From Intrasporangium_A sp039812505 (GTDB lineage Bacteria; Actinomycetota; Actinomycetes; Actinomycetales; Dermatophilaceae), in assembly GCF_039812505.1 (NCBI RefSeq), contig NZ_JBDIAQ010000031.1, forward strand, positions 1-28,530: a stretch of DNA of 28,530 nucleotides, in the 5' to 3' direction. The notes under the pieces were generated by a model, which was given only the letters and a program-made list of their open reading frames with translations, made no database searches and was not told where the DNA came from. A program made the translations under genes and the position numbers. This document shows positions 10,018 through 17,698 of the stretch, one piece after another (positions within the stretch are counted from its first letter, which is position 1; each line of letters opens with the position of its first letter).

Positions 10018-12248
10018 GTGGTCCGATCGGTCCGGCGGAGGTCGATGCGCACTTCCGCCGGGCCGTCGGCGCGCTCCCGGCCCGGAGCGCCCGCGACCTG
10101 CGGGACGTGGTGCGGGATGGCACCGGCCTGACCGGCGCCGAGGCGCTCGACCTGTTCGAGGCACAGACGACCAGCCGCCACCTCGACTTCGCGGCCCGGT
10201 CGATGCAGTCCCAGGGCCACGGCTTCTACACGATCGGGTCCTCAGGGCACGAGGCCAACGCCGCCGTTGCCGCCGTGCTGCGCCCCACCGACCCGGCACT
10301 GCTGCACTACCGGTCGGGCGCCTTCTACGTGGCCCGGGCCGCTCAGGTGCCGGGCCAGGACCCGGCCCGCGACGTGCTGCGCGGCGTCGCCGCGGCCTCC
10401 ACCGAGCCGATCTCGGGCGGGCGTCACAAGGTGTTCGGCAACCACGAGCTCGCCGTCATCCCGCAGACCTCGACCATTGGCTCGCACCTGCCCCGTGCTC
10501 TCGGGGTGGCCTTCGCTATCGAGCGGGCGGGGCGACTCGGGCTCGAGTCGCTCTGGCCCGCAGACGCGGTCGTGGTCGCGAGCTTCGGGGACGCGTCCGC
10601 GAACCACTCGACGGTCACCGGCGCCATCGGCGCCGCCTGCCACCTGGTGCACCAGAAGCTGCCGCTGCCGCTGCTGCTGGTCTGCGAGGACAACGGGCTG
10701 GGGATCAGCGTGCGCAGCCCCCGCGACTGGATCCACGCGGCATACGGCGCCCGGCCCGGCCTGCGCTACCTCGCCGCGGACGGATCGGACCTCGCGGCCA
10801 CCTACGACGCCGCCCGCGAGGCCGCCCGGTACGTGCGTGCGGAGCGCCGTCCGGTCTTCCTGCACCTGCACACGGTCCGGCTCATGGCGCACGCCGGCTC
10901 GGACGTCGAGGGTGCCTACCGGAGCCCCGACGAGCTGACCGCCGACCTCGAGCGAGACCCGCTCGTGGGGACCGCGCGGTTGCTCGTCGAGGCCGGGGCC
11001 GCCCGGCCCGAGGAGCTGCTCGCCCGCTACGAGGCGGTGGGCGCCCGAGTGGACCGGACGGCGGGTGAGGTCGCCCTGGAGCCGCACCTGTCCAGCGCCC
11101 ACGAGGTGGTCGCACCGCTGGCTCCCCGTCACGCGGATCGTGTCGCGGTGGAGGCGGGTCGGCATGCCGGCGAGTCGGCCCGGCGGGCTGCCTTCGGTGG
11201 TCGGCTGCCGGAGAACGAGGCTCCGCTCACGCTGGCCCAGGCCATCAACCGAACCCTCGTGGACGAGCTGGCGCTACGCCCGGAGATGCTCGTCTTCGGC
11301 GAGGACGTCGCGGTCAAGGGCGGGGTCTACGGGGTCACTCGCGGGCTGCGCCGGGCGTTCGGGGCGGCGCGGGTCTTCGACACGATCCTGGACGAGCAGT
11401 CGGTCCTCGGGATCGGCCTGGGCACGGGGGTGTCCGGGATGCTGCCGGTCCCCGAGATCCAGTACCTGGCCTACCTGCACAACGCCGAGGACCAGGTGCG
11501 CGGAGAGGCGGCGACGCTCTCGTTCTTCTCCCTCGGCCAGTACACCAACCCGATGGTCGTGCGGATCGCCGGGCTCGGCTACCAGAAGGGGTTCGGGGGC
11601 CACTTCCACAACGACGACGCGGTGGGCGTGCTGCGCGACATCCCGGGTCTCGTGATCGCGGTCCCGGCACGGCCGGACGACGCGGCGGCCATGCTGCGCA
11701 CGTGTCTCGCGGCCGCCCGGGTCGACGGCTCGGTGTGCGTGTTCCTCGAGCCGATCGCGCTCTACCACACCCGTGACCTGCACACCGACGGGGACGAACG
11801 GTGGCTCGCGCCGTACGTCTCGCCGGGCCGCTGGACGGAGCACCACGCGCCGCTCGGTGTCGCCCGCACGTATGGCGCCGGCGACGACCTCACGATCGTC
11901 ACCTTCGGCAACGGGGTCCGGATGAGCCTGCGCGTCGCGGGCGACCTGGCGGTGTCCGGGGTCGGCTGCCGGGTCGTCGACCTGCGCTGGCTCGCACCGC
12001 TGCCGGTCGACGACCTGCTCCGGGAGGCCACGGCGACCGGGCGCGTACTGGTCGTCGACGAGACAAGACGCACCGGCGGGGTCTCCGAAGGTGTCGTGAC
12101 CGCGCTCGTGGATGCCGGGTTCCAGGGGCAGATCGCCCGGGTGGCCAGCGCGGACAGCTTCGTCCCGCTCGGGGCTGCCGCGAACCTGGTCCTGCTCTCC
12201 GAGGAGACGATCCGGCACGCAGCCCGGGAGCTGCTGGCTCGTTCCTGA
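10014..12248 (+). CDS. Fused alpha/beta thiamine-diphosphate 2-oxoacid dehydrogenase E1
   Basis: This 744-residue protein joins the two subunits of a branched-chain/acetoin-type E1 in one chain. Residues 1-345 are the alpha half, with the diphosphate-binding motif G192-D-A-S-A-N running to E225-D-N-G-L-G-I-S. Residues about 403-744 are the beta half, with V-F-G-E-D at 427-431, R-V-F-D-T at 453-457 and the transketolase C-terminal domain. E1 decarboxylates a 2-oxoacid and passes the acyl group to a lipoyl E2. Translation is coupled to the preceding aldehyde dehydrogenase by an ATGA overlap at 10014; the same frame is open upstream, but that part is only the shadow of the dehydrogenase end. The operon suggests 2-oxoadipate (to glutaryl-CoA) as substrate, but this is inference: known 2-oxoadipate E1 enzymes are of the long OGDH type. 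No E2 or E3 gene is in the window, so it would borrow them from elsewhere. Confidence 0.9.
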   Translation: MSGPIGPAEVDAHFRRAVGALPARSARDLRDVVRDGTGLTGAEALDLFEAQTTSRHLDFAARSMQSQGHGFYTIGSSGHEANAAVAAVLRPTDPALLHYRSGAFYVARAAQVPGQDPARDVLRGVAAASTEPISGGRHKVFGNHELAVIPQTSTIGSHLPRALGVAFAIERAGRLGLESLWPADAVVVASFGDASANHSTVTGAIGAACHLVHQKLPLPLLLVCEDNGLGISVRSPRDWIHAAYGARPGLRYLAADGSDLAATYDAAREAARYVRAERRPVFLHLHTVRLMAHAGSDVEGAYRSPDELTADLERDPLVGTARLLVEAGAARPEELLARYEAVGARVDRTAGEVALEPHLSSAHEVVAPLAPRHADRVAVEAGRHAGESARRAAFGGRLPENEAPLTLAQAINRTLVDELALRPEMLVFGEDVAVKGGVYGVTRGLRRAFGAARVFDTILDEQSVLGIGLGTGVSGMLPVPEIQYLAYLHNAEDQVRGEAATLSFFSLGQYTNPMVVRIAGLGYQKGFGGHFHNDDAVGVLRDIPGLVIAVPARPDDAAAMLRTCLAAARVDGSVCVFLEPIALYHTRDLHTDGDERWLAPYVSPGRWTEHHAPLGVARTYGAGDDLTIVTFGNGVRMSLRVAGDLAVSGVGCRVVDLRWLAPLPVDDLLREATATGRVLVVDETRRTGGVSEGVVTALVDAGFQGQIARVASADSFVPLGAAANLVLLSEETIRHAARELLARS

Positions 12249-12293
12249 CCCCGCAGTGCGCTGCTGTCGGTTGGGGTCTTGGTGTCTGGTGGG

Positions 12294-12485
12294 TTACTGG
12301 TTGACCAGCACGGCGCGGGCGTCGCGTACGGTGATGCGGGTGTCGGGCTGGCGGATGGTGACGGTGTCGGGCAGCGCGACCCGGTCGCTGCCGTTGACGC
12401 GGTAGTCGGCGCCGAGGGTGACGTCCAGGGTGGCGGTGAAGGTGCAGGCCCGAGCACCCGACGGCGCGGCGCGAGACCGGCTACT
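12294..12485 (-). pseudogene. Apparent C-terminal remnant of an unknown gene
   Basis: Between the E1 gene and the GerMN gene the minus strand holds about 62 in-frame codons ending in TAA at 12294-12296. The GC-rich third positions and composition look like a real protein: it contains T-A-T-L-D-V-T-L-G-A-D-Y-R-V and ends in A-V-L-V-N-Q. The frame is closed upstream by TGA at 12486-12488, inside the next gene, and has no credible start codon. It reads like the tail of an exported or beta-rich protein left by a deletion. Family unknown. A chance open stretch cannot be excluded. Confidence 0.35.
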
Positions 12486-13635
12486 TCAGGGTGAAGGGCA
12501 TCGTCGCGACGGCCGAGACGGAGCCGTCCTTCGGGCTGGTCTCGAACACCCGGACGACGTACTCGCCCGCAGGCAGCGCGCCGGTCGCGAACCGGTAGGC
12601 CCCGCGCTCGGGCGCCGCGATCGCCGCCGTCGTGTGGCCCGAGCCCACCTGCCGGCCGGCCCGCAGCAGCGTCCACTGGACGTTGGCCTCGAAGGTGCTC
12701 GCGGTGCCCGACACGTTGACCTTGCCGGGCTTGAGCTGCTGACCCCGGCTCGGCGCGTCGATCCAGATCGGTGAGAGGACCTCGTAGACCGCCATGTCGC
12801 CCGTCGGGCGGGTGTAGGTCTGGCCGGTCGTGAGGGCACCGGCCAGGGTGGTGGAGCCGTCGGCCAGGGTGAAGCGGACCGGCAGGTTGCCCTTGCCGAC
12901 GGCGGCCGTGGCCGTCCAGACGAGCTGCTGCACGGCAATCCGGCTCTCGCTCTCGGTCAGGCCCGGCCGACCCGTCGACAGGGTCACTCGGATCTCCCCG
13001 GAGCTCACCGAGACCGCCTCGACCCGTACGCCCTGCCACAGCGCGCGGTAGGGCGCCCCGGCCGGGCCCTCCGCGACCGCCTTCTCGAGGGCAGCGCTCG
13101 CCTTCGCCGCCGCGTCGCCGGGCCGGTCGACATCGGCGCCGGTGAACTCGCGGAACAGCACGAGCTGCCCGGACCCAGAACCGGTGCGCGGCCCGACGAA
13201 GTAGACCGGCACGGTCTCGCGGGTGGTCACGACGGGCGCGGAGGTGTCGGTGCTCGGCGAGGTCGCGGTGCCCTGGGTCGGGCTCGTCGCCGTCCGCGGG
13301 GCGGTGGCCGTGGTGGGGGAGGCAGTCGATGGCGTGGTGGGCGTGGGCTGCCTGGCCACCCAGATGCCCACCGCCGCGATCGCCGCCAGGGCGGCGGCCG
13401 CCACGGGCAGCAGCCAGCGGTGGCGCCTCGACCCGACCGCGCCTGGGCCGCCGGCAGCGGACTCGGTGCCGTGCGCCTCGGCGAGGATGGCGTCCAGCCG
13501 GTCGTGCGGCTGGATGTGCCCGGCCTGGCGGTGCAGCTCGACGCGCAGGGAGTCCTCGACGTGGCGCAGGCCGGTACCGATCACGACGGGCTCGTCGTCG
13601 GGTCGCCCGTCCGGGTGGCGGTCGTCGGTGCTCAT
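12481..13635 (-). CDS. Membrane-anchored GerMN/Gmad2 domain protein
   Basis: This 384-residue protein has a cytoplasmic N-terminus of about 73 residues with a helical L-R-x2-L-x3-A-G-x-I-x-P-x-D-R-L pattern. One membrane helix (about 74-95) follows, then a Ser/Thr/Pro linker (97-135), a GerMN domain (about 141-270) and a C-terminal Ig-like Gmad2 domain (about 287-384). GerMN and Gmad2 were first described in spore germination proteins, but they also occur in non-sporulating actinobacteria as extracytoplasmic, probably wall-binding domains. The ATG at 13635 overlaps the sigma factor stop by four bases, so both are co-translated. The one-helix topology with a short cytoplasmic head next to a sigma factor fits an anti-sigma or sensor role; no classical zinc-binding anti-sigma motif is visible, so this role is inferred. 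Confidence 0.85.
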   Translation of the reverse strand: MSTDDRHPDGRPDDEPVVIGTGLRHVEDSLRVELHRQAGHIQPHDRLDAILAEAHGTESAAGGPGAVGSRRHRWLLPVAAAALAAIAAVGIWVARQPTPTTPSTASPTTATAPRTATSPTQGTATSPSTDTSAPVVTTRETVPVYFVGPRTGSGSGQLVLFREFTGADVDRPGDAAAKASAALEKAVAEGPAGAPYRALWQGVRVEAVSVSSGEIRVTLSTGRPGLTESESRIAVQQLVWTATAAVGKGNLPVRFTLADGSTTLAGALTTGQTYTRPTGDMAVYEVLSPIWIDAPSRGQQLKPGKVNVSGTASTFEANVQWTLLRAGRQVGSGHTTAAIAAPERGAYRFATGALPAGEYVVRVFETSPKDGSVSAVATMPFTLK

Positions 13636-14171
13636 GACGGCTCCATCGTGGCTCGCAGGGTCGTGAGGGCCCGGTGGGCGTGTGCCTTGACCGAGCCGGG
13701 GGAGATGTCGAGGGTGTGGGCGATCTGGGCCTCCGAGAGATCCTCGTAGTAGCGCAGCACCAGCACCTCACGCTGCCGCTGGGGCAGCCGGTCGAGGGCC
13801 GCCAGCATCGTATGCCGCTCGGCCGCGGCCAGCGCGGCGCTCTCGGCGCTGTCGTGGCTGGCCCGCCCGGGTACGTCCGCGCCACCGGCCTCCGCGCGGT
13901 TCTGCCGGTCGACCACGACCGCGTGACGCTGCACCGAGCGGCACCGGTTGACGACGGCGGTCTGCAGGTAGGACACCACGCGGCCCGAGTCGCGGATCGA
14001 GCCCCACCTGCGATGGGTCGCGACGAACGCGTCCTGGACCGTGTCCTCGGCGACCGACTGGTCCCTGACCAGCAGCCAGGCCAGCCGGACGAGACGAGTC
14101 CAGTGGGCGGCATACAGCTCCGCGATGGCATCGTCGGCCTCGGAGCCCGGCGAACGCTCTCTGGTGGGCAT
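13632..14171 (-). CDS. SigE-family RNA polymerase sigma factor (sigma-70, ECF-like)
   Basis: This is a small alternative sigma factor of 179 residues. Region 2 spans about residues 13-80 and includes L-Y-A-A-H-W-x-R-L-V-R-L-A, the A-E-D-T-V-Q-D-A-F core-binding helix and V-V-S-Y-L-Q-T-A-V-V-N-R-C-R-S. Region 4 spans about 118-172, with L-P-x-R-Q-R-E-V-L-V-L-R-Y-Y-E-D-L-S and a helix-turn-helix ending in V-K-A-H-A-H-R-A. These are the marks of the actinobacterial SigE-family group. ATG 14171 was chosen because region 2 begins just behind it; the frame is open to 14288, but the extra 39 residues match nothing. The partner gene overlaps its stop by four bases. Target promoters cannot be read from this window. 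Confidence 0.9.
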   Translation of the reverse strand: MPTRERSPGSEADDAIAELYAAHWTRLVRLAWLLVRDQSVAEDTVQDAFVATHRRWGSIRDSGRVVSYLQTAVVNRCRSVQRHAVVVDRQNRAEAGGADVPGRASHDSAESAALAAAERHTMLAALDRLPQRQREVLVLRYYEDLSEAQIAHTLDISPGSVKAHAHRALTTLRATMEPS

Positions 14172-14421
14172 GCCCAACGCTCTCACGACGTGTGGACGCA
14201 CAGCGGGACCCACGCGTTGACGTGGCTCGCGCGGGGACGCAGCATCAGCTCGGTGAGGTCGCCAGAGCCCGACTGCGAGCTCGCGCACGTCTACGACCGA
14301 GATCTCGCACGAGGCGTTGCGTGTTGCGTGCGGTGTCGATGCGCACCCCCATCAGTCCTGCCGTGAGACTGCAGCCTTCGTCCCTTCGTCGCGCCTCGCC
14401 TGGTCTGTCGGTGGGTGGTCG

Positions 14422-14427
14422 TAGGGT
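14422..14427 (+). promoter_or_regulatory. Probable -10 box of the restriction-modification operon
   Basis: TAGGGT fits TANNNT and lies 25 bases before the methyltransferase ATG, upstream of its strong GAAGGAGGTG (14441-14450). The remaining 280-base divergent gap (14172-14452) shows no gene. Confidence 0.35.
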
Positions 14428-14452
14428 GGCGACGACGCGCGAAGGAGGTGTC

Positions 14453-15517
14453 ATGTCGTCCGTCCAGTCCCCCTTGATGGATGTCCCGTTGTCTGCTTTG
14501 GCCCAGGTGGAGCGCTACCCACACATGCGCTACATGGGATCGAAGTACCGCTTGGTTCCAACGCTTGCGCGTGTGTTCGAACAGGCGGGCGGCCGGACTG
14601 CCCTCGACCCCTTCGCTGGTTCGGGTGTCGTGTCGTACCTGTTGAAAGCTCAGGGGTACGCGGTCACCTCGGGTGACTACTTGAGCTTTCCTGTGACGCT
14701 CACGAAGGCCGTTTGCGCGAACCAGTCCCAGCGGCTGAGTGAGGCCGATGTGGCTCGAGTGGTCGAGGGCGGCAACTCTGACGGTCGGGACTTCATCTCA
14801 CGTACATACAAGGGGCTGTTCTTCACCCCCGCTGACCTCCGCTTCTTGGATGCCGCCTGGTCACAGATCGACCGTCTTGACGGCTCGAAGCGGCACCTCG
14901 CCATCGCTTCCCTCGTACTCGCAGCAGCCCGAAAGCAACCGCGCGGCGTGTTCACGGTCACAGGTCTGCGCTATGACGATGGGCGCGCATCGCTTCATAT
15001 CCCTCTTGCCGAACAGTTCGAGAACTGTGTCGAAGCATGGAACGGCGCTGTATTCGAGGGTGAGCGTTGCGATGCGGTTCAGGGCGATGTGAGCACGGCG
15101 CGGACGGGCGCTGACTTGGTCTATCTCGACCCGCCCTATGCGCCTCCTCGTGATGACAACGACTATGTGAAGCGTTACTGGTTCCTCGAGGGCTTGGCGA
15201 CGTACTGGGACAACGGAACCGCGTCCGTGATGGCAGACACCAAGACGCGGAAGCTCCCAAAGCGTGCCACGCCGTTCGGGTCGAAACAGACCATCGGTAC
15301 CGCACTGGCTGCAACGTTCGACAAGTTCAGCGATTCAACACTTGTCCTGTCATACGGCAGCAACGCCGTGCCTGACGTGGACACGCTTACGGGGATGCTG
15401 CGGGATGTGAAGGGCTCGGCGCCCGAGGTCATCGAGGTGGCTCACCGTTACCATTTCGGCACACACCGAGCGGCTGCTCGCCGTGAGGCGGTCGAGTATG
15501 TGCTGGTCGCCTCGTGA
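14453..15517 (+). CDS. DNA adenine N6-methyltransferase, D12 class (type II M subunit)
   Basis: This enzyme transfers methyl from S-adenosylmethionine to adenine N6 in a short DNA site, protecting it from the partner endonuclease. The 354-residue protein shows the alpha-class order of the Dam/DpnM family: R26-Y-M-G-S-K (motif X), D52-P-F-A-G-S-G (motif I, cofactor) and D226-P-P-Y (motif IV, catalysis), with a variable target-recognition region between motifs I and IV. The ATG at 14453 follows an excellent GAAGGAGGTG; the open frame upstream is not used. The endonuclease gene begins 27 bases after its stop. Codons ending in A or T are much more frequent than in neighbouring genes, which suggests acquisition. 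Specificity is not certain; GATC is a guess from the partner's family. Confidence 0.92.
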   Translation: MSSVQSPLMDVPLSALAQVERYPHMRYMGSKYRLVPTLARVFEQAGGRTALDPFAGSGVVSYLLKAQGYAVTSGDYLSFPVTLTKAVCANQSQRLSEADVARVVEGGNSDGRDFISRTYKGLFFTPADLRFLDAAWSQIDRLDGSKRHLAIASLVLAAARKQPRGVFTVTGLRYDDGRASLHIPLAEQFENCVEAWNGAVFEGERCDAVQGDVSTARTGADLVYLDPPYAPPRDDNDYVKRYWFLEGLATYWDNGTASVMADTKTRKLPKRATPFGSKQTIGTALAATFDKFSDSTLVLSYGSNAVPDVDTLTGMLRDVKGSAPEVIEVAHRYHFGTHRAAARREAVEYVLVAS

Positions 15518-15544
15518 GCTGAAGACTTCGTGGGAGGCTGACGC

Positions 15545-16393
15545 ATGCCCGCTGTGCCGTTCGAAGACTATGTGGCCTCGCTCGGCCGACTCACTGCAGT
15601 CAACGACCCGACGGCCCCAACTCCTGAGGCTGAGGACGTCAAGGACGCCGTTGCTTCCCTTGAGGCGTTGGACGCCGTCGACCGCGAATCCTTGGCGGCG
15701 TGGGTCCTCACCCATCCCGAGCAGACCTATGTGCTTGCGCTTGTTGTTGGCCTGAGCCGCGAGAAGATGAAGAACCACCTCCGCAACTGGTTCAACACAG
15801 CGAGTTGGAGGAAGGCGGCGCTTGGACAGAGTGCCGAGTTAGTGGAGAAGCTCGACGAAGAGTTCGACCTGGTGCGATTGCTCCGCACGCAACGTAACTT
15901 GACTTACACATTCGGGGATGTGCTGGTGGCTCGGGCGGGTACGCGAGCCACTGCGACAACAGCGGGACAGTCAGGGCGCAGGATTGAAGACGAGCTGGAG
16001 GCGATCGCACAGTCGTTGAAGTTGCCGTATGTTCCGCGTGCCCGCTTCGAGGGCCGCAACGGTCGCACTGCTCCTGCGGACCTCGCTGTACCTGGTACTG
16101 GTCGCGATTGCGTCATCGCCGTCGCGGCCAAGGGCTTTGATTCGACGGGCTCGAAACTGTCGGATGCGGTTCGCGAGATCGAGGAGATGGCGGACGCTCG
16201 GACAGGGGGACAGGTGGCATTGGCTGTGGTCGACGGCATCGGCTGGAAGGGTCGGATGGCCGATCTGAAGCGCATCTGGGGCCTGTGGGACACAGGCGAG
16301 ATCGACGGCCTCTATACGCTCGCCACGCTGGACCAGTTCAGGACTGATCTCGCCAACTTTGCTTCATTGCGGGGCGTCGCTCGCTTGCCATGA
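15545..16393 (+). CDS. DpnII-like type II restriction endonuclease
   Basis: This 282-residue protein follows the adenine methyltransferase and is read as its cognate endonuclease. The N-terminal half (1-115) is helical and unrecognised. The C-terminal half has the DpnII/MboI-like core: an R-R-x-E-D-E-L-E helix at about 145-151, D179 in A-D-L-A-V, then V-A-A-K196-G-F-D-S-T-G-S-K-L-S-D, and V-V-D-G-I-G-W-K-G at about 228-236 before a final helix. G-S-K-L and D-G-x-G-W are the most recognisable family marks. In the PD-(D/E)xK scheme the residue expected to be acidic before x-K is alanine (A194-A195-K196). GGGAGG precedes the ATG at good spacing. Codon use is as atypical as in the methyltransferase. 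It could be a diverged family member rather than a true GATC cutter. Confidence 0.75.
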   Translation: MPAVPFEDYVASLGRLTAVNDPTAPTPEAEDVKDAVASLEALDAVDRESLAAWVLTHPEQTYVLALVVGLSREKMKNHLRNWFNTASWRKAALGQSAELVEKLDEEFDLVRLLRTQRNLTYTFGDVLVARAGTRATATTAGQSGRRIEDELEAIAQSLKLPYVPRARFEGRNGRTAPADLAVPGTGRDCVIAVAAKGFDSTGSKLSDAVREIEEMADARTGGQVALAVVDGIGWKGRMADLKRIWGLWDTGEIDGLYTLATLDQFRTDLANFASLRGVARLP

Positions 16394-16406
16394 CTGTCCG
16401 GACGAA

Positions 16407-16424
16407 CCCTGGTGAACCCCAGGG
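16407..16424 (+). terminator. Short hairpin behind the restriction-modification operon
   Basis: CCCTGG and CCAGGG pair perfectly across a six-base loop 14 bases after the endonuclease stop. There is no T-run, so it would be an atypical terminator or a pause site. The rest of the gap to phoH (16425-16648) shows no convincing gene. Confidence 0.3.
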
Positions 16425-16648
16425 GGTCGGCAAAGTCGGCAGGCAGGGCGCTGACCTGCTGATTCGTGTGGGACAGGCGGGGGCAGGCGAGACGCATGTC
16501 GCTACCGGGCGGCTCCTCAGGCTTTCGCGGCGGGAACAGGGGTGCTGGCGGCGACGGCGGTCTCGCGGCTGGCTGCGGCGACCTCGTACCGCGCGATCAC
16601 GACGCTGACGTGGAACCTGTGACCGGGACCACCGGCGCCGGCTCCACG

Positions 16649-16654
16649 TAGACT
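16649..16654 (+). promoter_or_regulatory. Probable -10 box of the phoH operon
   Basis: TAGACT fits TANNNT and lies nine bases before the ATG of phoH, with no ribosome binding site between. The transcript would be leaderless or nearly so. No -35 box is clear. Confidence 0.4.
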
Positions 16655-16663
16655 GGGCGGCAA

Positions 16664-17698
16664 ATGAACGACGCCGATTCCGTGAGCTCCGACGCCCAGA
16701 CCGAGTCCGTCCTCTCTCGTGAGATCCCGCCGCCGATCCAGATGGTCACCCTGCTCGGGCCGCGGGACGAGTTCCTGCGCACGCTCGAACGGGCCTTTCC
16801 GAACGTCGACACGCACGTGCGCGGCAACGAGATGACCTTCACCGGGCCACCTCGTGAGCTCGACATCGTCGACGACCTGCTCGACGAGCTCCTCGCGATC
16901 GTCGCGACCGGTCAGCCGCTCAACCGCGACGCCGTGGAGCGTTCGATCGCGATGCTGCGCAGCCAGACCAAGGAGCGGCCCGCCGACGTGCTGACGATGA
17001 ACATCGTCAGCAACCGCGGCCGCACCATCCGGCCCAAGACCCTCGGGCAGAAGCGCTACGTCGATGCCATCGACGCGCACACCATCGTGTTCAGCATCGG
17101 CCCGGCCGGCACCGGCAAGACCTACCTCGCGATGGCCAAGGCGGTCGCGGCCCTGCAGGCCAAGCAGGTCAACCGGATCATCCTGACCCGCCCGGCAGTC
17201 GAGGCGGGGGAGCGGCTCGGCTTCCTGCCCGGCACCCTCAACGACAAGATCGACCCCTATTTGCGACCGCTCTACGACGCCCTGCACGACATGATCGCCC
17301 CCGAGACGATCCCGCGCCTCATGGCCTCGGGCACGATCGAGGTCGCGCCGCTGGCCTACATGCGGGGCCGCACGCTCAACGACGCCTTCATCATCCTCGA
17401 CGAGGCCCAGAACACCTCCGGCGAGCAGATGAAGATGTTCCTCACCCGCCTCGGCTTCGGCTCGAAGATGGTCGTCACCGGTGACGTGACCCAGATCGAC
17501 CTGCCGGGCAGCACCCGGTCCGGGCTGAACGAGGTGCGTCACATCCTGGAGGGCATCGAGGACGTCCACTTCACCGAGCTCACCTCGGTCGACGTCGTCC
17601 GGCACCGTCTGGTCAGCGAGATCGTCGACGCCTACGACCGCAACGACGCGCGGATCCGCAGACGACGCAAGCACGCCGAGCAGGACGGGCGCCGATGA
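16664..17698 (+). CDS. phoH: PhoH-family ATPase (YbeZ-like)
   Basis: This cytoplasmic ATPase of 344 residues is linked to RNA metabolism through its constant association with YbeY. The P-loop is G146-P-A-G-T-G-K-T153, and the Walker B motif with the family signature is I-I-L-D246-E-A-Q-N-T-S. The helicase-like motifs R-P-A-V-E-A-G-E-R-L-G-F-L-P-G and V-V-T-G-D-V-T-Q-I-D-L-P are intact. The first 110 residues form the KH-like N-terminal region usual in this family. It heads the phoH-ybeY-corC-era block; its stop overlaps the ybeY start (ATGA). In many actinobacteria hrcA, dnaJ and rsmE lie just upstream, whereas here the restriction-modification genes do. Confidence 0.95.
   Translation: MNDADSVSSDAQTESVLSREIPPPIQMVTLLGPRDEFLRTLERAFPNVDTHVRGNEMTFTGPPRELDIVDDLLDELLAIVATGQPLNRDAVERSIAMLRSQTKERPADVLTMNIVSNRGRTIRPKTLGQKRYVDAIDAHTIVFSIGPAGTGKTYLAMAKAVAALQAKQVNRIILTRPAVEAGERLGFLPGTLNDKIDPYLRPLYDALHDMIAPETIPRLMASGTIEVAPLAYMRGRTLNDAFIILDEAQNTSGEQMKMFLTRLGFGSKMVVTGDVTQIDLPGSTRSGLNEVRHILEGIEDVHFTELTSVDVVRHRLVSEIVDAYDRNDARIRRRRKHAEQDGRR

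Noticed and set aside
7921..10299. A 792-codon minus-strand frame opposite lat, the aldehyde dehydrogenase and E1
   Set aside because: It spans three real plus-strand genes and has a low-complexity Arg/Gly/Asp composition.
12481..13635. Evidence for endospore formation from the GerMN and Gmad2 domains
   Set aside because: These domains are widespread in non-sporulating actinobacteria, and no other sporulation gene is in the window.
14245..14349. A 35-codon minus-strand frame upstream of the sigma factor as a leader peptide
   Set aside because: It has no run of a regulatory amino acid, no paired hairpin and no promoter at the right distance.
16517..16605. A short minus-strand frame ending in V-P-A-A-K-A before phoH, as a small protein or gene remnant
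   Set aside because: It reads plausibly for about 30 codons, but it has no ribosome binding site and no recognisable family, and it is too short to separate from chance.
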